Origin: Bacteroidia bacterium
GTDB lineage: Bacteria; Bacteroidota; Bacteroidia; J057
DNA: 64,000 bases
Assembly: GCA_041391665.1 (NCBI GenBank)
Contig: JAWKNO010000001.1
Location: forward strand, 1,984,001 to 2,048,000
Direction: 5' to 3'
Shown here: piece after piece, positions 45,449-54,281 of the stretch
Position numbering within the stretch: position 1 is the stretch's first letter
Layout of the letters: each line of letters begins with the position of its first letter
Translations under genes and position numbers: made by a program
The notes under the pieces: generated by a model
What the model was told of the DNA's origin: nothing
What the model saw: only the letters and a program-made list of their open reading frames with translations
The model's database searches: none

Positions 45449-46423
45449 ATGGACAATCATTCTTACTTACCCCCCCTTTTTGTGTTGGGGCTGTTGCTGG
45501 CAAACTGCACACCCCAACCTTCCGCCACTACAGATACACCGGAAACCAACGAACCCTTCCCCGCCGAACTGGTAAACTTCACGCCGTATGCCGGCAATCC
45601 GGTATTTTCCGGAACAGGCACAGATACCTGGGACGAAAATATCCGCGAACGTGGCTGGATCATGCGCGAAGACGACGGCTGGCATATGTGGTACACCGGT
45701 TACCGCAATGGCCCCGATGAAAAAATGGCGCTCGGTTATGCGACATCTTCCGACGGGCTCAACTGGACGCGGTTTTCCGATTCGCCCATTTTTGATACCA
45801 ACTGGACCGAAGATATGATGATTGTCAAATGGGAGGATACTTACTATATGTTTGCCGAAGGCCAGAATGACATCGCTCACCTCCTCACTTCCGCAGATAA
45901 AATCCACTGGGAAGACCACGGTTCGCTGGATGTACGTCAGACCAACGGCGAACCCATCAGCCCCGGCCCTTATGGCACGCCTACGGCTTTACGGGTGGAC
46001 AGCCTCTGGTATCTCCTCTACGAGCGCGGCGATCTCGGCATCTGGCTGGCAACCTCCCCGGACCTCGTCGAATGGACCAATGTCCAGGACGAGCCCGTCA
46101 TCGAAATGGGGCCCGAACCCTACGACAAATACGGCCTTGCCGTCAACCAGGTGATTGCGTACAAAGGGCGCTATTACGCTTATTTTCACGGCACTTCCAA
46201 AGAAGACTGGAGCCTTTGGTCCACCAATGTGGCTATGTCCGAAGACCTGATCCACTGGCAGAAATACCCCGGCAACCCGATTGCTGAGGACAATAAGTCC
46301 AGCGGCATTCTGGTTCACGACGGTACGCAGTACCTGCTTTACACCATGCACGAAAAAGTGCAGGTTCACTATCCGGTGGATTCGGCTTACCAGTCGGCCA
46401 CAGAGCCGTCGGACTCGAGATAG
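45449..46423 (+). CDS. Beta-propeller glycosidase-like lipoprotein (GH32/GH43 clan type)
   Basis: ATG 45449 gives a 324-residue lipoprotein (LLLANCTPQ). The fold is a five-bladed propeller with repeated motifs such as GWHMWYTGYRNG, LGYATSSDGLNWTRF, YYMFAEGQND and WYLLYERGD. Acidic residues in the DTWDENIRERG and GPEPYDKYG regions could serve in catalysis. The exact GH family is not settled. Its end overlaps the convergent dehydratase gene by 37 bp. Confidence 0.75.
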   Translation: MDNHSYLPPLFVLGLLLANCTPQPSATTDTPETNEPFPAELVNFTPYAGNPVFSGTGTDTWDENIRERGWIMREDDGWHMWYTGYRNGPDEKMALGYATSSDGLNWTRFSDSPIFDTNWTEDMMIVKWEDTYYMFAEGQNDIAHLLTSADKIHWEDHGSLDVRQTNGEPISPGPYGTPTALRVDSLWYLLYERGDLGIWLATSPDLVEWTNVQDEPVIEMGPEPYDKYGLAVNQVIAYKGRYYAYFHGTSKEDWSLWSTNVAMSEDLIHWQKYPGNPIAEDNKSSGILVHDGTQYLLYTMHEKVQVHYPVDSAYQSATEPSDSR

Positions 46424-47646
46424 GTCTCCTGGTTTTTCCACTCATGGCCGAGCTTGTCGGCCATGGCTTCCTCGTCGAGTTCGATTCCCAGTCCGGGGCC
46501 TGTGGGTAGCGGAATGTGGCCATTTTCCACCTGGAAAGGTTTTTTGATATACCCTTCGCCCAGCGTAACCTGCTCCTGGCATAAGAAGTTGGGAATACTC
46601 GCCGCCAGTTGGAGTCCGGCAGCCAATGATATCGGTCCCAGCGGATTGTGTGGCGCAACCGCGGCGTAATAGGCCTCCGCCATTCCGGCTATCAGGCGTC
46701 CTTCAAAAATACCGCCTGCATGGCAAAGATCGGGCTGAAGGATACTCGCCGCGCCTTTTTCGAGGATTTCGCGAAATCCCCATTTGGTGAAAATGCGCTC
46801 TCCTGTGGCGATGGGGATATGAGTCTCTTTTGCCAGCGCAGCCATGACATCGACGTTCTGGCAGTTGACGGGTTCTTCAATAAAAAACGGCTGGTAAGGC
46901 TCCAGCGCATGGATGAGGAGGGCCGCATTTTGCTGGCTGATGGCACCGTGAAAATCGATGCCGATATCGCCGTCTTTGCCCGCCGCTTCGCGCAATTCTG
47001 CAAAAGCCTGGGTTGCTTCTTCGACAAACTTCTGCGAGGCGATAATCCCCGACTGTGTAGCATTTTTGACACCGGTTTTGAAGGCGGTAAATCCTTTGGC
47101 TTTGGCTTCTTTGATGGTTTCAGGTGTGCGGGCATGGGCATATACGCGAATACGCTGTCGCGTGGGGCCACCCAGAAGTTCGTAGATGGGTACACCGAGC
47201 GCTTTGCCTTTGATATCCCAGAGCGCCTGTTCGACCCCGCTCAGTGCACTGGTGAGAATCGGCCCGCCGCGGTAGAAAGCATGGCGGTAAATGGCCTGCC
47301 AGTGGTGCATGACCATGCGGGGATCTTTGCCTACAAGATAGGGCGCAATTTCCTGAACAGCCGCAGCGCAGGTATCCGCACGGCCTTCGGTAATGGGCTC
47401 GCCAAGCCCGGTGATACCCTGGTCGGTATGGATTTTCAGGAAGAGGAAGCGGGGTTTTACCTTAAAGGTTTCGAGTTTGGTGATTTTGATTTCCACCTTT
47501 TTCTGGTCGTGCCAGGCCCAGGTTTCGGATGGGTCGGTATCCGCGGCGCGAAGGCCGTAAAGTCCGGCGGTGGTAGCAGCCGCAGAGGCAAAGGCTTTTT
47601 TGAAAAAGTTGCGGCGTGAGCGTGCAGAGTTTTCGTTGACAGTCAT
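46387..47646 (-). CDS. Enolase-superfamily dehydratase (galactonate dehydratase-like)
   Basis: This 419-residue mandelate racemase / muconate lactonising type enzyme has the barrel motifs DIGIDFHGAI, FFIEEPV, TGERIFTKWG and APHNPLGP. The pattern is closest to DgoD-like sugar-acid dehydratases. An N-terminal twin-arginine-like leader (RSRRNFFKKAF) is followed by a hydrophobic stretch, which suggests export and is odd for a sugar-acid enzyme. It is last in the minus-strand operon, 61 bp after the symporter gene. Confidence 0.87.
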   Translation of the reverse strand: MTVNENSARSRRNFFKKAFASAAATTAGLYGLRAADTDPSETWAWHDQKKVEIKITKLETFKVKPRFLFLKIHTDQGITGLGEPITEGRADTCAAAVQEIAPYLVGKDPRMVMHHWQAIYRHAFYRGGPILTSALSGVEQALWDIKGKALGVPIYELLGGPTRQRIRVYAHARTPETIKEAKAKGFTAFKTGVKNATQSGIIASQKFVEEATQAFAELREAAGKDGDIGIDFHGAISQQNAALLIHALEPYQPFFIEEPVNCQNVDVMAALAKETHIPIATGERIFTKWGFREILEKGAASILQPDLCHAGGIFEGRLIAGMAEAYYAAVAPHNPLGPISLAAGLQLAASIPNFLCQEQVTLGEGYIKKPFQVENGHIPLPTGPGLGIELDEEAMADKLGHEWKNQETYLESDGSVADW

Positions 47647-47707
47647 GTTCAGGGATGTTGAGTTAGTAGTAGAAAAATGTCTGGAAAGAATTTTGTAAAA
47701 AATACAG

Positions 47708-49336
47708 TTATTTCCGGTAAATCAATAACCCCGCCACCAGAACAATTGCTCCTACCGGTACAACTATCCATTTTCCCGACTCTGCTACCATTCCCAATAT
47801 ACCGATCATAAGCCCGGTAAGGATCAGGGTAATACCCATCACCCGCAGGGCAAATTGGTTTTGTTCGCCTGATGTTTCTTCTGATTGGCTTTCTTCTTCC
47901 AACCTGGGCTGAACAAATGGAACGCCAGTCTGGTTTTTTATTCTCTGATAGATTTCAAATCCTGCGAGTAACACAAGGGGGGTGATCGTCCCCACAAGCA
48001 TTTCTTCTGCGCGGTTGAGCGAAAATCCCCAAAAGGCAGGGGAGAGGAATTTGAAAAATAAACCGACGGCAATACTGATAAGTGTGGTAGCAGCAATGGA
48101 AAACATCGTTTGCCTTTGCGAAAATAAAGCCCAGATGGCCGGGCCGTAAAGTGGAACTCCGGTGATTGCCCCGAAACTGATGACAACTTCGACAATTCCG
48201 CCTGCGGCAGGAACGAGTAAGGCAATGCCAATGGTAATCAGCCCAAATACAACCGTAGAGATTCTCGCCATTTGCATCAATTGACGGTTGGTGATGCCTT
48301 TTCGGAGGTTTTTGTAAATATCGTTGGTGAAAACCGCTGCGGCCATATTGAGTGTCGTATTCACAGAACTTGCAGTAGCGAAAATCATCCCGCCCAGCAT
48401 CATGCCGAGCATCCCGACAGGTAGTACTTCTTTACACATGAGGAGATATGCGCCTTCATTTTCAAGACCTGACAGATCGGGATGGAGGGTGCGGTAGATC
48501 ATCGGCGGAATCATCCACAAGATGGGGCTGAAAATGTATAAACCGGCAAATAGAAGCCCCGCTTTTTTTGCAGCGCGTGGGTCTTTTACGCTGGTAAACC
48601 GCTGCACGTAAGCCCAGTTGCCTCCGATATACACAGCATTGTAAAGGGTGAATGCGAAAAGAAAGCCGATAGAATATTCTTCATTAAAAAGATCAAAAAA
48701 ACCTTCGGGCGTCCGGTTCACCCAGTTTTCTATTCCCCCTGCCTGCCCAAAAGCAAGCGGAACGACAATAATGATGGCTGCAAACAGTATGACAAACTGC
48801 AAAACGTCTGTTATGATGACTGCCCATAATCCTCCTGCCGCTGTATAAAGCAGAATAATGATTCCCAATACAATCACGGAAATCTCTATGGAAAAGCCGG
48901 TTGAGACATTAAACAGCTTGGCTACCGGGTATAAAAACGCTCCGGTAGTCACAAAACTCAGAACCAAAAATATGTAGCTGTAAAAGTTTTTTAGCGAAGG
49001 CCCATAACGATCTCCAATATATTGCCCTACCGTAAGCACTCCTGTTTTTCGCCATCGGGGCGCGATAAAAAAAGCAATCACAAATCCGCCCAGACTCATC
49101 ATCCACTGAATGGTTACGGCTACCCATCCATATTTATAGGCAATCGAACCCCAGACTACAAAAGTTCCCGCAGAAAAAAAGCTCATAAACAAACTCAGTC
49201 CGCTCAGCCACCAGGGCACATTGCCGCCCGCTGCAAAGAAGGACTTCATATTGTTTCCTGAGCGGGAAAATGATAACCCTGCAATCAGAATCATCAGCGA
49301 AAACACGAGGATGACGAGGTAGTCCGTAGTTGACAT
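47708..49336 (-). CDS. Sodium:solute symporter (SSS family)
   Basis: This 542-residue protein has about 13-14 membrane helices. It contains SGLSLFMSFFSAGTFVVWG near 44-62 and YTAAGGLWAVIITDVLQFVI near 164-183, both typical of SSS transporters. It probably imports a sugar or sugar acid with sodium. It starts 9 bp after the FAD oxidoreductase gene and is a paralogue of the symporter at 55912. Confidence 0.93.
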   Translation of the reverse strand: MSTTDYLVILVFSLMILIAGLSFSRSGNNMKSFFAAGGNVPWWLSGLSLFMSFFSAGTFVVWGSIAYKYGWVAVTIQWMMSLGGFVIAFFIAPRWRKTGVLTVGQYIGDRYGPSLKNFYSYIFLVLSFVTTGAFLYPVAKLFNVSTGFSIEISVIVLGIIILLYTAAGGLWAVIITDVLQFVILFAAIIIVVPLAFGQAGGIENWVNRTPEGFFDLFNEEYSIGFLFAFTLYNAVYIGGNWAYVQRFTSVKDPRAAKKAGLLFAGLYIFSPILWMIPPMIYRTLHPDLSGLENEGAYLLMCKEVLPVGMLGMMLGGMIFATASSVNTTLNMAAAVFTNDIYKNLRKGITNRQLMQMARISTVVFGLITIGIALLVPAAGGIVEVVISFGAITGVPLYGPAIWALFSQRQTMFSIAATTLISIAVGLFFKFLSPAFWGFSLNRAEEMLVGTITPLVLLAGFEIYQRIKNQTGVPFVQPRLEEESQSEETSGEQNQFALRVMGITLILTGLMIGILGMVAESGKWIVVPVGAIVLVAGLLIYRK

Positions 49337-49345
49337 ATCAAAAAT

Positions 49346-51655
49346 TTATTCCGGCCCGTAACAACGCAGCCCAAATACCGCTACCGGTACATCTGGGCCA
49401 GGTCTTTTAAACCGGATGTTTAGCGTGCGGGTTTTGACCGGCTGGTCAAACCGGATGCGATTCAGTGTTTGATGGTTTGACTCGCAGGTGTACAACAACT
49501 GATGATTTTCATCAAAAATGCGGTATTCCTGAACGGTAAAGGGCATAATTCGCTCCGGGTGTCCCCATATTGCCGATTCCATCGGATGGTCAAAGTCTGT
49601 GTCAAAAGCGAAATCTACCTGTTGTATGGTCTGGGTTTCTGGCCAGGAGAGGGTAAGTTCCGGTTCCGGATCATCAGGGGAGGCGACCCAGGCGTTGGGC
49701 CCAAGGAATGGACGGTTTACACCATTGGTGATATTTTCTGCACCAAAACCAGACAGGCCGGGGGTAATTTTCATGGCAAAATTGGCGCCATCGGGTCTGC
49801 GGCCCGGAACCCAGAATTCGAATGATTCGAAGCCAATGGCAGGATCTGGTTCCTGCTTTCCAAAGTTTGACACTGCCCGGTTGTGTTTGTTGAATACGCT
49901 GAGAATACCCGTGATCCGCGCCTGGCTCGTGCGAATGGATACATCTTTATTTTCGTGGAAACAGACAAAGCCGTAATCATTTCGGGGAAATTCGGCTTCA
50001 AAGTCTATGATAAGTTCGTGCCTGCCGGGGGAAAGATCAAAATCACGGGTTGCCAGCACAATATCGGGGGTGAAATTGCCCGCTTTGCTGCTGATTCGCA
50101 GCGATACGGTAAGTGTTGTTGAGCTTTCTGATTGCACTTCTGTTTCAAAACGGGGGGCTGCTCCTTGTGTCAACGGGAGCATTTGTGCGGAGCCGTAAAT
50201 CAGCGTATGCCACTCTCCGTTGAAGGGAATTTCATGGAGAGTAAGTGTACTTCCTGGATTTTCGTGCAGGCTGTGTTTTGTCCGGAGCTGAGCTTTGGAT
50301 GCCAGATCCTTTTCGTCTTTGAGGGAGAGGAACGGAATATGTTGCCCGGATTTTAGCAGTGCCTGTTGCAGTTGTTGCATTCTCTGGGTCTCAAGCAGGT
50401 CTGCGGGAAGCCAATTGTTTTGGGTAGCAAGCGCCGCCGCCATTCCCACAGCCTGTGCATTGTGTGCGCAGGTGGCCATCACACGCGACGAACCCATCGC
50501 CACATGGCTGGCGCTGATAATTCTGCCGGCAAGGAAAAGATTGTCAATATTTCGGCTGTACATGGTGCGGTAGGGGATCGAATAAACCCCTTTGCTGTGG
50601 TACTGATTGCAGCCGGGTTTTTCGGAGAATACGCCGTCGGCGGGGTGAAGGTCAACCGCCCATCCGCCAAATGACACGGCATCTTCAAAGGGTTGCTGTT
50701 GCACAAAGTCGGATTGTTTCAGGATATAGGGTCCTTCAAACCGGCGGCTTTCGCGTTTTCCAGGGATATGCCCTACCCATTCGAGGGTCATGGTTTCGGC
50801 CTCGGGGAAAGTGCCGGAGTTTTTCATATAGTCCCATACGCCATAAACCACTTTCCACAATTCCCATTTGATCAGCTCTGTGTCGTGTACGGTGTCCAGC
50901 CTGCCGCCATATTCAATCCACCAAAAATGCGCGCCCTGGTCTTTGATGCTGAATTTACGGTAGCGGGGAATTTTCGTGATGTCTTTCAGTGCATAGTCAG
51001 GTGCAACGTATTTGACGGGTTTACCCACGTCTTTGGTCATAAAGTAAATAGAATGGCCAAGGAGATTGCCATATTCTTCCGAAGGGGCAAACGGCTCGTC
51101 AAACTCGTCGGCAGACTCCGCGCCCATCCGGAAGGCAGCCCCTGACAAAAATCCCAGAATGCCGTCACCCGATGCGTCACAAAACAGTGGTGCCGTCAAT
51201 TCGTAACGGGTAGAGTTCTGACTGCAAAACCCGATCGCTTTGCTGATCAGGTTATCAGAAGATTTTTCGGCTTCATATACAGCCGTGTTGAGCAAAAGCC
51301 TGATATTAGGCTCTGCGAGTACTTTTTCCAGCAGTATGGTGTCGTAGATAATTCCGTTTCCTTCCGGATTGCGGTAGGTGTTTTCTACCAGAATTTCATC
51401 CACCACTCCGCCTTCTCTGGCCCAGCGGTTGTTGTTGCCCATATGAGAGGTTGCGCCCAATACCCAAAGGCGCACTTCACTGGAAGAATTGCCCCCCAGT
51501 ACCGGGCGGTCCTGTGCAAGTACCACCCTGATACCTGCCCGGGCTGCCGTAATCGCACAACAAGTTCCTGCCAGACCACCGCCAACGATGACAAGATCGG
51601 ACTGGATAATTTCTGTTTTGGGGGCGCGCAAGTGCGCTGCGGATGCTTTTAACAT
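49346..51655 (-). CDS. FAD-dependent oxidoreductase with C-terminal discoidin-like domain
   Basis: This 769-residue protein has an FAD-binding GGGLAG loop near 26-31, RPVLGGNSSSEVR near 54-66, HIPGKRESRR, and a second FAD motif NLFLAGRIISASHVAMGSS. This matches the FAD_oxidored type often found in sugar loci. The last about 150 residues look like an F5/8 (discoidin) carbohydrate-binding domain. No signal peptide is seen. It heads the minus-strand operon and is paralogous to the protein at 57650. Substrate unknown; sugar oxidation is inferred. Confidence 0.85.
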   Translation of the reverse strand: MLKASAAHLRAPKTEIIQSDLVIVGGGLAGTCCAITAARAGIRVVLAQDRPVLGGNSSSEVRLWVLGATSHMGNNNRWAREGGVVDEILVENTYRNPEGNGIIYDTILLEKVLAEPNIRLLLNTAVYEAEKSSDNLISKAIGFCSQNSTRYELTAPLFCDASGDGILGFLSGAAFRMGAESADEFDEPFAPSEEYGNLLGHSIYFMTKDVGKPVKYVAPDYALKDITKIPRYRKFSIKDQGAHFWWIEYGGRLDTVHDTELIKWELWKVVYGVWDYMKNSGTFPEAETMTLEWVGHIPGKRESRRFEGPYILKQSDFVQQQPFEDAVSFGGWAVDLHPADGVFSEKPGCNQYHSKGVYSIPYRTMYSRNIDNLFLAGRIISASHVAMGSSRVMATCAHNAQAVGMAAALATQNNWLPADLLETQRMQQLQQALLKSGQHIPFLSLKDEKDLASKAQLRTKHSLHENPGSTLTLHEIPFNGEWHTLIYGSAQMLPLTQGAAPRFETEVQSESSTTLTVSLRISSKAGNFTPDIVLATRDFDLSPGRHELIIDFEAEFPRNDYGFVCFHENKDVSIRTSQARITGILSVFNKHNRAVSNFGKQEPDPAIGFESFEFWVPGRRPDGANFAMKITPGLSGFGAENITNGVNRPFLGPNAWVASPDDPEPELTLSWPETQTIQQVDFAFDTDFDHPMESAIWGHPERIMPFTVQEYRIFDENHQLLYTCESNHQTLNRIRFDQPVKTRTLNIRFKRPGPDVPVAVFGLRCYGPE

Positions 51656-51790
51656 CGTGGATTTTTTTTAAAGATAATTACCGGAAAAACTTTGTGTGGG
51701 CAATTTAGCTACTTAATGGTGGATGGATGAGAAGAATATTTGCACTTGATGCCGAAATTATTTCAGGATCATTCCAAATCTAAGATAATA

Positions 51791-51805
51791 TTGCTATTAT
51801 AGCAA
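51791..51805. promoter_or_regulatory. Perfect palindromic operator, shared with the IclR promoter
   Basis: TTGCTATTATAGCAA is a perfect 7+1+7 palindrome 16 bp before the start of the 815-residue lipoprotein gene and 135 bp from the divergent oxidoreductase gene. The same 15 bases recur before the IclR gene. A site for that IclR regulator is likely (inference). Confidence 0.7.
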
Positions 51806-51821
51806 CATTATTTATTGAGCT

Positions 51822-54269
51822 ATGCAAAAACTACAGACACTACTCGTTTCAATTATCGTGCTTCTGCTCGTTTCGGGATGTAAAATCTCCTCCGAAGACC
51901 ATCATTCTCCGGGCATAAGCTATCTGAACATCAGTGGTATCTATCCTCATCTGGCTGCTTTTAATCAGCCGGAGGATACCGCCCTGCGCAAAAATCACGT
52001 CGAAGGCGGTATTGGGGTAGTCGTACCCTGGGCGGGCAAACTTTGGTATCTCACGTATCCGCCGCATCAGCGTACCGGCTCCAACGACAAATTGTATATG
52101 GTCGATGAAGAGATGAACCTCACCATCCGGCCTGAAAGCAATGGCGGTACGCATGCCAATCGTCTCATTCACCGGGAAAGTAACCAACTGTTGATGGGTT
52201 ATTATGCCATTGATTATGAGGGAAATGTGCGTACCATTGATCCTCACCAGCTCGAAGGGCGAATGACCGCAACCACCCGTCACCTGACCGATCCTGCAAA
52301 CAAAGTCTATTACTACGATATGGAGGGAATGGTCTATGAAATGGACGTCCATACGCTCGCTGTCAATCGACTGTTTGAAAAACCTGTACCCGGCTGGCAC
52401 GGAAAAGGTGCATACGTAGGGCAGGGGCGTCTGATCGTGGCAAACAATGGCGAACATCAGGGGCACTCGATGGCTTATTCAAAATTGCTGGTGGGGGGAG
52501 AAGCCCAAACACAGGAAGAAGCCGGTGTACTGGCAGAGTGGGATGGAAAAGAATGGCGGATCATCGAGCGGAAGCAGTTTACGGATGTAACAGGCCCGGG
52601 AGGAATATACGGCAATAATGCTGATACCGACCCAGTCTGGAGTATGGGCTGGGACAAAAGATCGGTGATTCTCAAATTGCTGGACAATGGCGAATGGTAC
52701 ACCTACCGTCTGCCCAAGGCCAGCCATACGTTTGACCCGCGCCACGGCTGGTTTACGGAGTGGCCACGTATCCGCGAAATTGCCCCCGACCAGTTGATGA
52801 TGGTTATGCACGGTACCATGTTTCATTTTCCGAAGACCTTTTCCCGGGCAAACAGTAGCGGTATCTTTCCCATCACCACACATTTGCGGTATATTCCCGA
52901 TTTCTGTCACTGGAACGGAAAGGTGATCCTCTCTGCAGATGACGCTTCAAGCATGCAAAATCCCATTGTGGGACAGGCGCAGTCGAATCTTTGGTGGGGA
53001 ACTGTCGATGAATTGAATACATTTGGACCTAAATCTGGCTGGGGGGGAATATGGGTAAAGGATCAGGTAAAAGCCGGGGTGCCTTCAGACCCTTATCTGG
53101 CAGGTGGTTATACGCAACGAGCGCTTCACCTTACGCACAATGCTTCAAAAGCAGTCAGTTTTCTCCTAGAAACAGACGAAAAAGGCGATGGAAACTGGAA
53201 GTTATATCGCACCATCGAAGTCCCTGCAATGGGGTATGTTTTCGAATCGCTACCCGAAGAACTTTCTGCTGCCTGGCTGCGCATTACTGCGGAGGCGGAT
53301 TGTGAGGCAACAGCCTACTTTCACTACTTTACCCCCCGGATTTTCACCAATGAGGAGAAACAAATATTCGCTGGTTTGGCAGATGTCGGAGAACCTGGAC
53401 CATCAATTTTGATTCGCCCGGCAGGGCATAACCGCAGTTTGCAGGTGCTGACGGGCGGCGAAGCTGGAAAATATATTGAATTGGCTTTGAATGAAAGCGG
53501 AACGGATCTCGTATTTGAGGAGCCGGCAGAAAACCGTTCTGCTGAAGTATTACGACTGGCTGCAAAAACGAAAACCGCTTTCGCAACAGATGCCGCATCT
53601 GTGATTGTCACCGATGATAGCGGAAATAAATACCGCCTTCCCAAAGGGCCGGAAGTGTTTGACCTTCTTGGGGCGACGGGCTATTTGCGGGCTATCCGCG
53701 AAGTGCAGTCAGAGCGTTACCTGGCCAATATTCACGGTATGTTTTATGAAGTACCGCGTGCCGAAGGTGCGGGCAATCATACGCCCGATTACCAAAAGAT
53801 AAAACCCGTAAGCCGGCACGACAAAATGATTCCGGACTACTGCTCGTGGCGGGGGTTGCTGGTGCTTGCGGGGGTAAAATCCGATGCCCCGAAAGACGGG
53901 CATACATTTACCGGTGCCGGAACGGGATTGTGGTTTGGGGCAGTGGACGACCTGTGGAAATTGGGAAAACCTACAGGCGTGGGAGGGCCGTGGAAAGACA
54001 CTGAGGTAGTAAAAGGCAAAGCTTCAGATCCGTATCTGATGACGGGATTTGACAGGAAGCGCGTATCACTTTCGCACAATTTGGATCAGACCGTTCATAT
54101 GACACTGGAAGTAGCGATTACCCCTGAAACATGGCAGGTGTATAAAGTACTGGATGTGCCGGCTGGTTCTGCGCTGAATTATACCTTTCCGGAAGGATTC
54201 CACGCATACTGGGTAAGGGTGAGGTCAGACCATAACTGTAGGGCTTCGGCGATATTTACTTACGAATAA
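51822..54269 (+). CDS. Large lipoprotein with internal duplication, unknown function
   Basis: This 815-residue lipoprotein (LVSGCKISSE) belongs to no family I recognise. Residues 358-506 and 669-815 are clearly related: both have IPDxCxW, a VLSADD/VLAGVKSD turn, NLWWGTVDEL or GLWFGAVDDL, a WKDxxVxxxxxSDPYL run, then a beta-sandwich-like tail. The N-terminal part may be a propeller (WYLTYPPHQRTGSNDKLYMVDEE). It heads an operon with a sulfatase 12 bp downstream, so binding or cleaving a sulfated glycan is a reasonable guess. Confidence 0.72.
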   Translation: MQKLQTLLVSIIVLLLVSGCKISSEDHHSPGISYLNISGIYPHLAAFNQPEDTALRKNHVEGGIGVVVPWAGKLWYLTYPPHQRTGSNDKLYMVDEEMNLTIRPESNGGTHANRLIHRESNQLLMGYYAIDYEGNVRTIDPHQLEGRMTATTRHLTDPANKVYYYDMEGMVYEMDVHTLAVNRLFEKPVPGWHGKGAYVGQGRLIVANNGEHQGHSMAYSKLLVGGEAQTQEEAGVLAEWDGKEWRIIERKQFTDVTGPGGIYGNNADTDPVWSMGWDKRSVILKLLDNGEWYTYRLPKASHTFDPRHGWFTEWPRIREIAPDQLMMVMHGTMFHFPKTFSRANSSGIFPITTHLRYIPDFCHWNGKVILSADDASSMQNPIVGQAQSNLWWGTVDELNTFGPKSGWGGIWVKDQVKAGVPSDPYLAGGYTQRALHLTHNASKAVSFLLETDEKGDGNWKLYRTIEVPAMGYVFESLPEELSAAWLRITAEADCEATAYFHYFTPRIFTNEEKQIFAGLADVGEPGPSILIRPAGHNRSLQVLTGGEAGKYIELALNESGTDLVFEEPAENRSAEVLRLAAKTKTAFATDAASVIVTDDSGNKYRLPKGPEVFDLLGATGYLRAIREVQSERYLANIHGMFYEVPRAEGAGNHTPDYQKIKPVSRHDKMIPDYCSWRGLLVLAGVKSDAPKDGHTFTGAGTGLWFGAVDDLWKLGKPTGVGGPWKDTEVVKGKASDPYLMTGFDRKRVSLSHNLDQTVHMTLEVAITPETWQVYKVLDVPAGSALNYTFPEGFHAYWVRVRSDHNCRASAIFTYE

Positions 54270-54281
54270 TCGGATGGTTAT

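Noticed and set aside
46648..47619. 323-residue plus-strand frame
   Set aside because: It is fully antisense to the enolase-superfamily gene, whose motifs are clear; the frame is a coding shadow.
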